DNA of 64,000 nt from Bombardia bombarda (Eukaryota; Ascomycota; Sordariomycetes; Sordariales; Lasiosphaeriaceae), in NCBI GenBank assembly GCA_030512295.1, contig JAULSR010000006.1:1302001-1366000 (forward strand), given 5' to 3'. Shown here piece after piece: positions 44,977-56,970 of the stretch; the stretch's first letter is position 1; each line of letters opens with the position of its first letter. Both the position numbers and the translations under genes were made by a program. The notes under the pieces are model-generated. The model had not been told where the DNA came from and searched no databases. It saw only the letters and a program-made list of their open reading frames with translations.

Positions 44977-45332
44977 GGAGGGTCTGAAAACGTTTCGGGT
45001 TCGGTGTCTTGTGTCTAGCTGCAAGGCCAGAGGTGGTATGGTATGGGTGCGCAATAGCGTTGGTTTGGTGAGAAAAAGGGTCTGTACATGCAGAAGGGGA
45101 AATCCATTTGTTGCTTGCCATGGGAGCATGGGAGCAGGGAGCAGGGTGCAGAAGGCACCATGGAGGAACATGGAGCGTGGAGCATGGGCCGGGCGGGCGT
45201 GCAGACAGGGCCCACGGGTCCATTGGGCAAGCGCAAAGTGGGAACAACACTGTCTGCTGGGCAAGTACGATGGAGGAAGTGTGGATGAGAGTGGATGGTG
45301 GGCAGAAGGCGGTGGGCGGTACGGTGTACATT

Positions 45333-45349
45333 CCTAGGTACCTAGGTAC
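45333..45349. repeat. Double copy of the CCTAGGTAC palindromic motif
   Basis: CCTAGGTACCTAGGTAC is a self-complementary tandem of the motif found many times in intergenic DNA of this window (other clear copies at 47874-47883, 48343-48353, 48534-48543, 54718-54729 and 59435-59444). Confidence 0.8.
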
Positions 45350-46617
45350 ATACTCCGTACCGCAGGCCAGGAAGGCGGGCGGTCAAGCGGAGCAATGAGG
45401 CGAAAGGTACTAGGAGTGCAAGCCCATCTGCAGTCATCCACTCAGCACGTCGTTTCCTGTGGCAGGTGGATCCCCCCGATCCCCTCCCTTCCGTTCCTTC
45501 TGCTCAACAACAGGGCGGCTTGACTGAGGTGTGAACTGCGGAACCTCCATCGGAGTAAAAAAGAAAAAGTGGACAAAGTACCCTTGTACTCCAGTACACT
45601 CCTTACACAACACGACTCTGCCCGCTTAGACATGTACTGTGTACGCACACGACACAGCACCACACGCGCACCGCAAAGGATCTAATAGGTACGGGACCTG
45701 GACATCTGGGCACCTAGGGCATGTCGCGGATGGCATGACCCATGTCTTGCCTCTAGTTATTGCGTTGCCTCTTGCTCGTCCGTCACTTCAAGACCAGGAG
45801 ACTTCCTTCCTCCGAAGGGGTGCCCATCGCGCAGGACGCGAGAGCTAGGCGGCGGCACACCAAGGGAGCTTTGGGAAGGTCAATCCATTTGCCAGCAGTG
45901 GAAATACTGTGGACTGGATGCCGGCCAGCTGTGCGACGGAGGGGCACGCACCACCAGGGCACCAAGGCACGGGAAGTGAGAGCAAAGTGAGGGAAGCCAG
46001 CAATGGACGTACCCTCGTACCTTGGCTCCGGAGGCATGGTGTGTGGTGTGTGTGGTGTGTGGTTCACTGTTGTGGTGTATGAATTGTGCACAAGGTGGAA
46101 GGTGGAACCCAAGGTAAAAAAAAAGGCAGCGATCGGGCGGCTGAGCGAAAACAGGAACAGGTACGAAACATGGAAGGTACGTACCAACTCGCGCCCTCGC
46201 TCAGGGTCGGCATTCTGCAGGGAGGGATTGGACGGGGAAAAAGGTTTGGGCCTCCCTGGCCGCCTGCAAAGAGATCAAGCAGCAAAGCTACTTCTGCCTT
46301 TGTACATACAGATTGAAGCTGGACCTGCCAAGGTAGCGCCAATACTCAGCCCATGGTGACTGCGAGGTGGGAATAGGGTAGCATGCACGGACGAGACTTT
46401 GTAGTAGAAGAAAAGGGGAAAGAGCCAGGAGAGCCAGGCCGTCCGCTAGGTACCAGGGGGCGACTTCAAATAAAAGCCATCAATTCCTTTTTTTGCAAAC
46501 TGCCTCGTCACGTACCACGGCAGGCCCTGGTCCCACGCACGCGCATGTTCGCCATCTGTCGACCGGGGCACCGCCCGGAGCCCCCTGCACACAACGATGA
46601 TGACGGGGGCACCCGTT

Positions 46618-46646
46618 GGAGGGGGGAGGGGAGGGGAGGGGGGGGT
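46618..46646. repeat. G-rich run with G-quadruplex potential
   Basis: Four or more G-tracts of 4-9 G separated by single A form a continuous purine tract on the plus strand. Formation of a quadruplex is inference. Confidence 0.7.
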
Positions 46647-49600
46647 GCTACGAGAAATGGAGACGCGGGCTCGGAAGCCCTCTCGTAGGCTAACAATTTA
46701 ACAAGAGTCGGTTGGAGTGGGGGTGTAGAATGGAGATGGATGGGGGCACGCCCACACGCAAACAGGGATCGATAGATGCTGGGTTGCGACTCCCTCCATC
46801 GCGCGCTGTTCCGTTCCACGGGCGGCGCGGCTCAATGGCCAAAACAGCAATTGCCAACTCTAGGTTTCTGGGTACTGTGGAAAGCAGCAAGGTACATTAT
46901 CTGCCTGCCTTGGGTACCTCGACGACTCGGTAAGACCAGCGGGCGGGTACTTGAGGTTGGTGCTCATCTACGCTAATAACTGGTTCGACTGGTTAGTGCT
47001 TTCGCTCACCCTTCTTCTTCGCACCACGGTGGATGGGTCCATAGTACCTGCAAGCCGCCGCACACTTCCCTCTGGTCTAACCCGCCTTAATTACTATCAA
47101 TATCTACCCTGCCTGACCACCGGAACGCCAAATGCAACCGGGGCCGGGCCAAGATGGCACTTTGTCGTTGGGCCAGGAAGAGTGGTTTCTTTTTGAGCGG
47201 ATTGCAAATGGGGGTCGTCGCGGACACGAGACGCCGCATCCTGTCTAGGAGGCTACCATACACACCTTACACAGTAACAATAGTTTGGGCACCTCCTCCA
47301 TCGAAGAGTCGGTGTCGAGTCCTTGGTCGACAGGGCTACTCCCAATCCAGCGCTCCGTGTCCGCCGGCCTGGCTGGTGGAAGCCGCCGCAAAGATGTCCT
47401 TGGCTTGTGGCCACTGGCGGAGACCACCACCTTACATGAGGACGGATCGATCATCGAACAACCTACACCTCAGACAGCGAATCCTATCGGCTCTAACAAA
47501 GTCTCCTTTATCCTGTATGTACTAGGATCCGTATCTCCGAGTATTTGCAACGAAATTGCGTTGTGGCATTCTTGAGCTCTGCCACATCACCTACAGGCCG
47601 AGATGTGTTAACCCGGCAGAATGCTGAAAATAATAAAACCAAACATCCATGACATCTTACTCCGTACCTTCAATGTCTTAGCCGACCTGCCAGGATCGTG
47701 ATGGGAAACCAGCAGTTGTAAGTTAGATAAGTTACAACGGATGCGTAGCGTAGCCGATCCTTATCCAGTTCTTAGGTGGCCACAGCAATCAGGAATGCAA
47801 AGCACCTACCCACGCTAGCCCAATTCATCATCTTGGTTTAGGTTGCCAACCTGTAGGTACCAGTGTACGGTAGAGGTACCTACGAATGCTACATCGTAAA
47901 TAACACCTGTACTGAGGTAGTTTCGCTATGTTTGCTTACAGCTTCTTCCATCGTCTCAGTTGTCGTTTGTTCGGGGGGAAGGGTAATGAGCTGCGAGCCA
48001 ATAGATGCCGGTTATCGAAACCGAGCTGGAAATTCTCATCTTCATTGCACATCAAGGTGCACCGTACTTGGTCCACGTGTACAGAGGGGACAGTTCCGTT
48101 AGGGAGATGATGGATACCTTAGGTAGTGGATTCGCTCCCAGCGCCTCAAATTTGGATGCTGACACAGCATCGCGTGTACACAGTATATACGATTGTATGA
48201 GTGTCCAGAATGGCCGGACCACACTGAAGTCAATGCATGATGGAAACGAAAGCAGGCTTGCAGGCGGCCTTGATAGTGGGGCTCTCTATGTTATTCTTGG
48301 TTTTTGAGGCGTTTGAAAAATGGTCGAAAGCCAAAGTGCGAGGGTACCTAAGGAGGTATCTCAGGGACCAGGCGGCACAGTGTGCATCTCATGCATCTAA
48401 AATTCTCTCCGCTTACTCGGGAAAGTACTTTGTACCCTGCGGAGCCTACGAATAAATCTCCAGACTGGGGCATCTGCGCTGGCGCGCTAAGTGAATGAAA
48501 CCCGGCAGAAGCGCTCCGTGTACTGGCTAGTGGAGGTACCTTAGCTACGTAGTGGCATGTACCTGCCAAATCCAGATCCACCAGCCCTTCTCGACCGCTG
48601 GTGACTTCTCTAGAGACCGAGTGCACTTTCTCTTAGGCTCGTTATGAATCTTGATTGGCTGATAAAAAGCTAGCTCGATGGCGGGGACCACCCTCAGGTT
48701 CCATTCTCCCCTCATGCAACCTCCTGGGGCAAGTCTCTCCCACGGATATATGCGGAGGTAGGAATGTGCAGATTAAACCTTATGACCTATAATATCGGCC
48801 ACCTGTGAGTGCTGTTGGCCTCGGCCCACGAATTGTCGAATACAGAACCACCTATCACTGGCATCTACGAATCTCCGGTGAACCTGCAAAGCGCATTACT
48901 GCGCCCCGCGAGGCTTTGAGGAAACTCACAGGTGCAGAACAGATCCGCACCTGCTTTTTTGTCCAGTACGTGCTTTAGGAAAGAGATTGGCCCGAAAAGA
49001 TATGTGACCTCAACACCACCACTACACTACAGCAAGGGCGAGGGATGGATTTTCACTCCAAAGATACCTACCTGCCCATCGGCTGGGAGGTAGAGGCCTA
49101 AACGGCCCGGGTACAAGCAAGAACTAAGAATGGAGGCTGAAACTTGATTCGCCGCATCGGTAGCCAAAAGCAAAAGAGCGCCTGGCACTGATACTAGAAA
49201 GAGCACAGAGCGGCATTGGACCCGTCCATGAGCAAAATGCAACGGAACGTACCGATGGCTGGGGACCTGAGAGGGAAGTTGAGGGCACCAAGTTGAAGGA
49301 GTGACGGAAGGATAAATTTTCATCAAGAATTCAGCTGCACTAACTAACGTCGTAGCATTATTAGTCAAACCAATAGCAGGGAGGTTAGTCAGTTCATGAT
49401 CGTGACCCCACAGCAGCGCACCGCCATTCCTGGGTGAGCTGGAGCAAGCTGGACTCCCAGCTCCTTCCTCGGTCGAATCCTGGGTACAGGATACATACCA
49501 GTAGTAATGGAAGGCACCCACCAGGGAGCACCTACCTATTTTCAGTAACCCGCTTCATCCTAGACTAGACTCTGGCCACTTTAGCATTTCTCTTCTTTTC

Positions 49601-52600
49601 TGAACCATCACAAATCGCAACCGCGTCTTCCGCTTCCGCAGACGCCTTCACTCCTTCGTGCCGTACACGAGCGTTCGGTCCTGTCTGTTCCAACATGCCG
49701 CGCTAGTCACAAGCCGATCTCTGTGTCTTCTAAAAATGTCGCCGGGTCCACAGATTATAGCAAAAATGCAGCAACCCACTGAGCCCACCCACCCGATGCC
49801 TGAAGCAAATACATACCACTATCGGCCGGTATTGTCTCGGCTGATACGCGAACAGGCAAGGTCTGGGAAAACAGTTGATCGCCGCGTTGCCGTCTTGCAA
49901 CAAAATCCACTCTATATCTACTAGTCTAGCAGCGCACTGTTAGCGAGCTCGACTGTGGTGTAGCTGACGTGGTGGATAGCTCAGACAAAGTAGCCTCTCC
50001 CCTATTCTACGTCTGACGAGTCAGACTTGATCCCGGAACAAAGCCCGAGCAGTAGGCCCATATCCATCTGGAAGGCAGAAGCACTCCCCGATGCCAACAC
50101 CAATGCCCGATGTAAATGGCGATCAACAGTGCTCCCTTGGACGGAGGAATCTCGTGAGGCTGGGCGCGGGCCTTGTGTTCAGGGTTTGGTTTACAACCGC
50201 TGGGTTATTGTCCTGGTTATGCTACATCAGGTCATACATACACAATAGGCTCGACGCCCGCTGCTGACTGCATCCTTACAGCAACTTCGCCAACTACATG
50301 TAACCAGTTCGGGTTGCTCACAGTCCCTGTCCTTTCACTTCTCATCATCCTGCGGATAAGGAGAGGTGCGAGCACGAGTTTCTAGCAGCTCAGCGGCGCA
50401 GGGACTGAGACAACGAGTGTACGGATTGGCAGCCAATCCATGCCCGGCTCTCCTCTCCCCTAAAACATTTGTTTCCATCAGCCACCTGGGCCCCCCGATA
50501 CTACGACTTCTCCACTCACAAACGCCCGCTAATGAACATGATATTGACTTTCTAAACAACATGGAAGATACTTGTGCACCATCATAATTAAAACGGGGCT
50601 TGCCGAGAGCCATATTGACGCATACAAACGTTCGGGAAAAGGGGACTTCGTACAGCTAAATCCCCTATTTGTGGATCCGGCAAACCATCCCGTTTATCCC
50701 TCTTACAACTTATGAGTCTGCGACAAAGAGCATCAAGAGCTCAATCGACATAGTGCACCGTGTATCCGTACCCATCTCGGGTAACACTCTCGGCTTCATG
50801 TTGACAATACACGGCTTGACTCACGATGCACAGGCGGGCAAGCACCTATAGCCACCAGTTCACCACTCCAAATAGATAGTATTTATGTATACAAGGTCCT
50901 TGGATGAGAGTGCCTAACGGCACGGCACATGTAACCACCACGGCGTCGATAAGTACCGAATTGGCGAGAGAGGCCAGGCCATCCACGTTCGTGCATGTCG
51001 TCTCGACGATCTGAAAGGGCGTCTTGAGAGGTCTTCCCGACTGGTGCCACCACAATTCCGTTGCCATGGGTCTTTAGGGCGGCAGGGGGTTTGGATTCAA
51101 AATTCGAGCACGGGCCGCGGGATGTGTCGCACCTTGAACTGCATCTCCTGAGTGAGAGTCACCCCCCCGTCCGAAGGCCGCTGCGCCTCCACAGCAAGGA
51201 AAAGCAAGGGCCACCACCCACATTCGACGTTATGAGTGGCGTCTTGTGGGCTTTCGACATTTTCCACGATCCCTGTGGCGGATGCAAGCACCGTGGAGCA
51301 CCCTTGTCGATTGTTCGAGAGGTTGTGGTTGGGGTCGACCGATCCGGCAAGGCCAGTCGTTGGTGCATCTTGTCATCACACAATGGAGAAGTTGGCCAAC
51401 AAGAGTCTACAGTACAGCCCTGATTCGTTTGTTAGTTTGGTTCTTAGACCCACTTCTTACAGGGGTTGTCACCATACAAGATATTCACCTTGGACAAGGG
51501 GAGCTCAGCCAAGTTACAGGGCATTTGGATCTAAAAACGCCATTTTCAGGGAATGTGCAAGAGTATCCGACCTTTCCAAAAACGGTGTATAGGTACCAAA
51601 CTAACAAACTTTCAGGGATTGGAGTTGTATAGTGAACTCACAGTCCAGCCTCAAACAAGAACCCAACCCAATCCCACGCAAACCAGGCTAAGCTTGGCGC
51701 CCTGCGCATGTACTGGTTACACTGCAACTCTCTGAGGAGTAATGCACATGCAGCGGATACATACCACCACCAACTTACCACAAGACGGAATTAGTACTTG
51801 GCGTAGCCCAGAGGCAGTCGACAACACACCGTAGGCGGCAATAAGCGCTTTAAGTCGATAATCTGGACCCTCTAACATGGATCCTTTACGAAAACCTTCT
51901 TGGACTAAACCCTCCGAGCCTCCTTAAGAGATCTGCAAAACGTATACGATGTAGTGAAGGCGTGAAACGCAAGAACCAACGCGAGATTAACGCCAGCTCA
52001 TCGCTCCGTGTATTTTCGAAAGGGTTTGTTTGCTCGCTCTAAATGGCAGAGACTCCATCGCGGCGCACAGCCATGACTCGTCTCTCAGGAAGTCCACATA
52101 CCACGGACGGGTGTCAAAAGGCGAAGCCGATTTGGTCTATACAGTCGTCTACTTAGGGACGGGGTCTGAACCCCGTTATAATAAAATCTCGGCCTTGAGG
52201 ATGCTGCAAGACGCGTGGTCAGCTCCCTCTGTACTCTTCTGCTCAGTATTTGGACCGTGTACGAGAACTGGTCACATGGCAGCCAGTAATGCAATGTGGT
52301 TCTAATGCTCCACGACGCGCCACTGCTGATTATATTCATTATACAATGCAGGTCAGGAGAGTCGAGCCGTCTCCGGACAGATCGTCGTCACAACGCTACA
52401 TGCTGCCGCACCCGATCCCAAAAAGGAGGCTGAACGAGCGATATGGCCCCTAACTCCCCTTAGCGCCATAGGCATGGAACAAGGCCGCGCAGTCCCCCAA
52501 CTGGCTTTCACCTGGGTTAGATGCGGTTAGTGTTCTGGATGCCGCTAGAACAGCCAGAGCCCCTGCTAATTAACTTATACCTTGTCTCTTTGTTACAATC

Positions 52601-53012
52601 GTCGTATGGATCTGGGTCGTCCATTCTAGTGTACTGTGTAGACCCGCCACTAGTGGTCATGATAATGGTGTTGTTAATCGGCACTAGCCCAGTTCTCCTT
52701 GACCAGCGCGGGCTCGATTTTCTGCGTGCAGTGTGCACAGCTGCTGGTGTGGAACATCGGGTCGTGCACAGCGGAGTACGAATCGCCTAGTGCACACCAC
52801 AAGCTAGTTTCTCTGGACGATTCATTACGTACGCCGTCTTCTCGCCCTCCATTACAACCATGCAGCGAAGAACCAAACTCTCTCGCCAGGGTTCTTCAAC
52901 TCTTACTCTGGAGCTGAAGCTTTCAAGTGCTAACTGGGTATCATCTGGCGGCAGCGAACCATGACCACGGTGCTCAAGAATGGTCTCGCTGTGTCCGGAG
53001 TGACGGAGAATC

Positions 53013-53014
53013 AC

Positions 53015-53046
<32 letters not shown>

Positions 53047-53047
53047 C
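53013..53047. repeat. (CAT)n trinucleotide repeat
   Basis: About 11 CAT units seen directly in the gene-free region. Confidence 0.95.
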
Positions 53048-56000
53048 AGAGCTGTCAGCAGGAGCATGGACCTGGAAACCGTTTGTTACCTCGCATGCGT
53101 TGTTTGGTCACCTGCCTGACTGAGGGTGTTTCGGGACTTTATTTGCTTTTGACACCCAATGCATTTGGCTCACCGAGAGGTTGCGAAGACCCTTGCTGGA
53201 AGACCAGAAAGTCTCCTTCCAAGCCAATCTTTGTGGGATTGTGGACGGCCCGAGGCATGGGTTTGCGGTCCACCGTCCACGGAGTGGTAAATTTGGCCTT
53301 GATGCGAATCGGAGATCCTCGATGCTGACCCGGATGGACCGCCACCTCAAGGTGAGAGTCCAAGACGTATAGTGGAACGAACGGATCATGAATGATGATG
53401 CGAAGGATAACAGGCTCCTAAGAATCAGCTACTAACAAAAAGCTAAAGCCTCTTGACTCCTCTGTGGAGAAGTGTGTGGAACGGTGGCTAGCCGCTGGCT
53501 TTTTTCTCATTACTGTGTACACAGTAGGTACTGGAACGCGCGGAGAGAATGGGCTCATTTCAATTGATTTTACCCCCCCTATTCCATGTCCACGTAACCG
53601 CTACGGGATACGCGCTGGAGAGGGACGGGAGGGATGGAACTTGGCTGGCTGGCACTTGGCTAGCTGGCTGTGTGTCAGCCATGGGGATACCCTGCATTTT
53701 ACACTGCATTTTACACTGCACTACTGAGTATCCGTCCGCTATTCAGCACACCAGAGAGTCCAGAGTTGCAATGCCGCTTTCGCAACATGGCACCAGTTTC
53801 GGTCGGCATTGCCCAGGCATGGGCTGCTGGGTTTGGTCGTCTTGCCGCAGGACTTTTTCATTTGGGAGAAACAAACTGGCAGGACTCAGGAGGGAGTGAG
53901 CGAGTAGTGGCAGGTTGGGGTCGCGTAACATCCTTCGGGCCTACTGCATCGCTCATGCTCGATCTTCCTGTTCCGCCCAGAGCGGCCAACGCCTGAGCGT
54001 CGTGTGGATTCTGGAGTTCTGGACAAAGGTTTTTACTGTCACAGCCACACTCAAAGAAAGACCAACTGCCCATGCCAGCCATGCCGGTCAGGCGAATGCC
54101 GTACAATACTCACACTAGGCGAGTCCGGGGAACAGCACGAATGCCTCGCGGCGCGATACTCTGTCTGGAATCTGGATGCAGCCGCAAGTTGCTTACACAG
54201 TACGAGACTACCTATGCGACTGCAACGACAGACCTTCCCCGCCGTTCCGTCCTTCTGAAATCGAATGCCCGGTCCCTTCTCCTCCAACAACGACGACATG
54301 ACGCCGGCACCCGGAGGGCAAGGATCTTTGGTTCTGTTTCTTCCATAGCGCAGATGACACCCTCCTATCCAGCCCGAGAAGGTCGCACACCCTCGCCATC
54401 GCCCTTGTTTGGCCCTTCATCATCAGCCTTCATATTCTGGGGCGCCTGGGCCACTGCCATAGGGAATTAGGGATACGATGCTGTCTGTCCGACATCTTTA
54501 TCCCATGCATCCGTTCAACCACAAATCAGACACGGCCTTCTCGAGGTCACCGGCATCCACCAATACCACAGTACAAGCGTTGTAGATGGCCGCCGGTCCT
54601 GTGTCTGAGTTTGGATCTCGTCCCTTTCTTCCATATCCAGGGCTGACGCAGCACGCTGGTGCTAGGTAGTGCTGGCACTGACAATGGCAATGGCACGGAA
54701 TACATCCCGAGAAGGCCCTACCTAGGTAGACTAACACATGCTGGGTTGCTGATGCATCAATGTCAGCTAGGAATCGGGGGCGTCATCTGCCGCCTTCCCC
54801 CTAGGTTGAAATTACTGGTTACGAATATGAGCATGTCAATCATCCATCCACCGGCCACATGTTTGCCTCGACCCCGCGCCGCGTTCGTGTGCTTCACTGC
54901 TTCCCCAACAAGGCAAACACAGAGTAGTGGACGCCACAATATCAGACCCGCCCTCCTTTTTCTTCCACCGTCGCGCCTCACGCAGTACTGGTTAATTACA
55001 TAGCCCTTTGGTCTTTGCCTTCGCCCTCTCGCCTTGCGGCCCCCCTTCCCATCGTGCATATCCTCGGCTCCGGCGATCCTCCTCCCACCCTGATCAAGGA
55101 ACAAACTGTCTCAATACCGACCGACCTGACCACTCGAGCCACTCATGTCTTAATATAGAGTGTTTTTTTGGGGTGTCCTTGATTCACTCACGCTGCTGTT
55201 TGTTGGCAGCACTGACTTTTACAGGCTAATAAACGTCGTGCTCGGTTGGGTTGAGCAACCAAAGCAGCTTGCTGAGGCAAACAAGCGTGCGTCCAAGCCA
55301 GATGAGCGGCGAGGCGACCGGGGGCGGCACCATCACAATTCATAAGTTGTTTCCAGTAATTGTTACTGGTACGGTAGTAGTGCTCTCACAGTCCGCCCGC
55401 CTGTCTCGCCCAGCACACACCCTGCATCCCGTCGGCTGTGTGCCCACAAGTCGTCGTTCGGTTACAAAGAAGAGGTGAAAAAAGGTGTGCTCCGTCGGGC
55501 CCCTTTCTAGGTCCTTTCTGGCATTATCCTACCTAGTTTGAGATGCAATAGCGCCAGCGGACCAGTCACCATCGATGGATCAACTGGACTGGTGACTGAT
55601 GGATGCGAGTCCCCCGGCCCATCATACACTAACCTACCGGTATGCCTGGGCTCGCATGTCTCCATGCTATGCTGGCAAGTGGCGATTCTTTTTCCCAAGG
55701 CAGTGAGTGTATGTAGGTCTCTACTACTCTTTCTCACCGCTCCTTTCGCACTGGCTGGCTGGCTGTTGCGTTATACACTACACAGGCACAGACTCCATGT
55801 CTGTCACTCGAGGCGGTTTTGCATTCATTGATGCTGCGGGCGGGTTACTTTGGACCACCATGCCCTACACAGTACTATGAGCTCACTACCCCTTGTTCCC
55901 TTGTTGCGCCTTGGCTTTCTCTGACTCTTTCCCATCTGCCTGCCCACCTACCCACCTGCACTATCTGATAGCTGCTCCATCGGTGATCGATCTTGTTCAC

Positions 56001-56268
56001 CACCACTACCCCTCCAGGAACCCCCGCCGCGGGGAAAGCTTCCGCCAAATCATTCCCAACCCACATACACTGCACACACTACTGTGTACATACAGGCGAC
56101 GGCCCAACCCCGGAGGGGAGCTATGGCTGGCTGGCTGGCTGGCATAGCTCACATGGCTAGCATTGCCCTTGGTTTGGTGTGATATTTGCTCTCGAGAGCG
56201 GCAAGCAGAATCCGACTCGGCGTTGCAGGAGCCGTTTTCCGCCCCACGTTATATCACGAGGCCACAAC

Positions 56269-56528
56269 CTATACAGTGGTGGTTTGGTGTCTGGGCGAGG
56301 CAGAGACAGAGGGAGAGGCGGCTACCGCTGCTGCTGCTGCACCCTGTGCCGCCACCAGACCTGCAAAGCCGTCTCTCTGAACCTTGCTGGTGGCCAGTTC
56401 CACGGCAAATGCCAACATTTCTCTCCGACTCCAGTCGTCATTGTGGCAGATCAGTCCATAGAGCATGCCGGCGATAAAGGTGTCACCCGCACCGATGGTG
56501 CTGAGGACATATGCGAAAATGTGTGTTA

Positions 56529-56598
<70 letters not shown>

Positions 56599-56932
56599 CT
56601 GGGCCCGTGACAGACAGAGCAGGTATGACGAAGGGCCAAGAAAGAAAAATGTGGACGCGACGCAAGTGCGTGACGGACGGGCGGCGATGGCGGTACGCGG
56701 GAGAAGGGGGCCGCCTCGCCATCCGCATACTACGGCTGCGCGCCCGTACCAATACCCGTACCCATACACCAGCAGCCAGCGAGAGCAGAAGCAACAGCAG
56801 CAGCAGCAGCAGCAACAGCCAAGCATCCAACAGGGCAACATCGTTGCTGCTGCTGCCGTCTGCTGCTGCCGCCAATGCCCCGGGCGTCCTGCATGATGAG
56901 GAGCGGAGATTTTGCCGTCAGCAGGGAATGGG

Positions 56933-56970
<38 letters not shown>

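Larger units (their letters stand above)
44424..56268. other. Gene desert of about 11.8 kb
   Basis: No gene is supported here on either strand. Open frames rarely exceed 130 codons, occur in all frames, carry no recognisable domain and are not linked by convincing splice sites. Structures seen are: a GACCAC/GACCATGACC repeat (44936-44976), a G-rich run (46618-46646), a CAT triplet repeat (53013-53047), and many copies of a TAGGTACCTA-like palindrome. The segment just upstream of 44423 is the likely promoter and leader of the unknown acidic protein. No transposon terminal repeats, RIP-like AT collapse, tRNA or 5S gene was seen by eye. Unannotated noncoding RNA remains possible. Confidence 0.55.

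Noticed and set aside
49027..49521. 164-codon open frame on the minus strand in the gene desert
   Set aside because: No recognisable motif or hydrophobic pattern consistent with a family, and no splice-linked partner exons.
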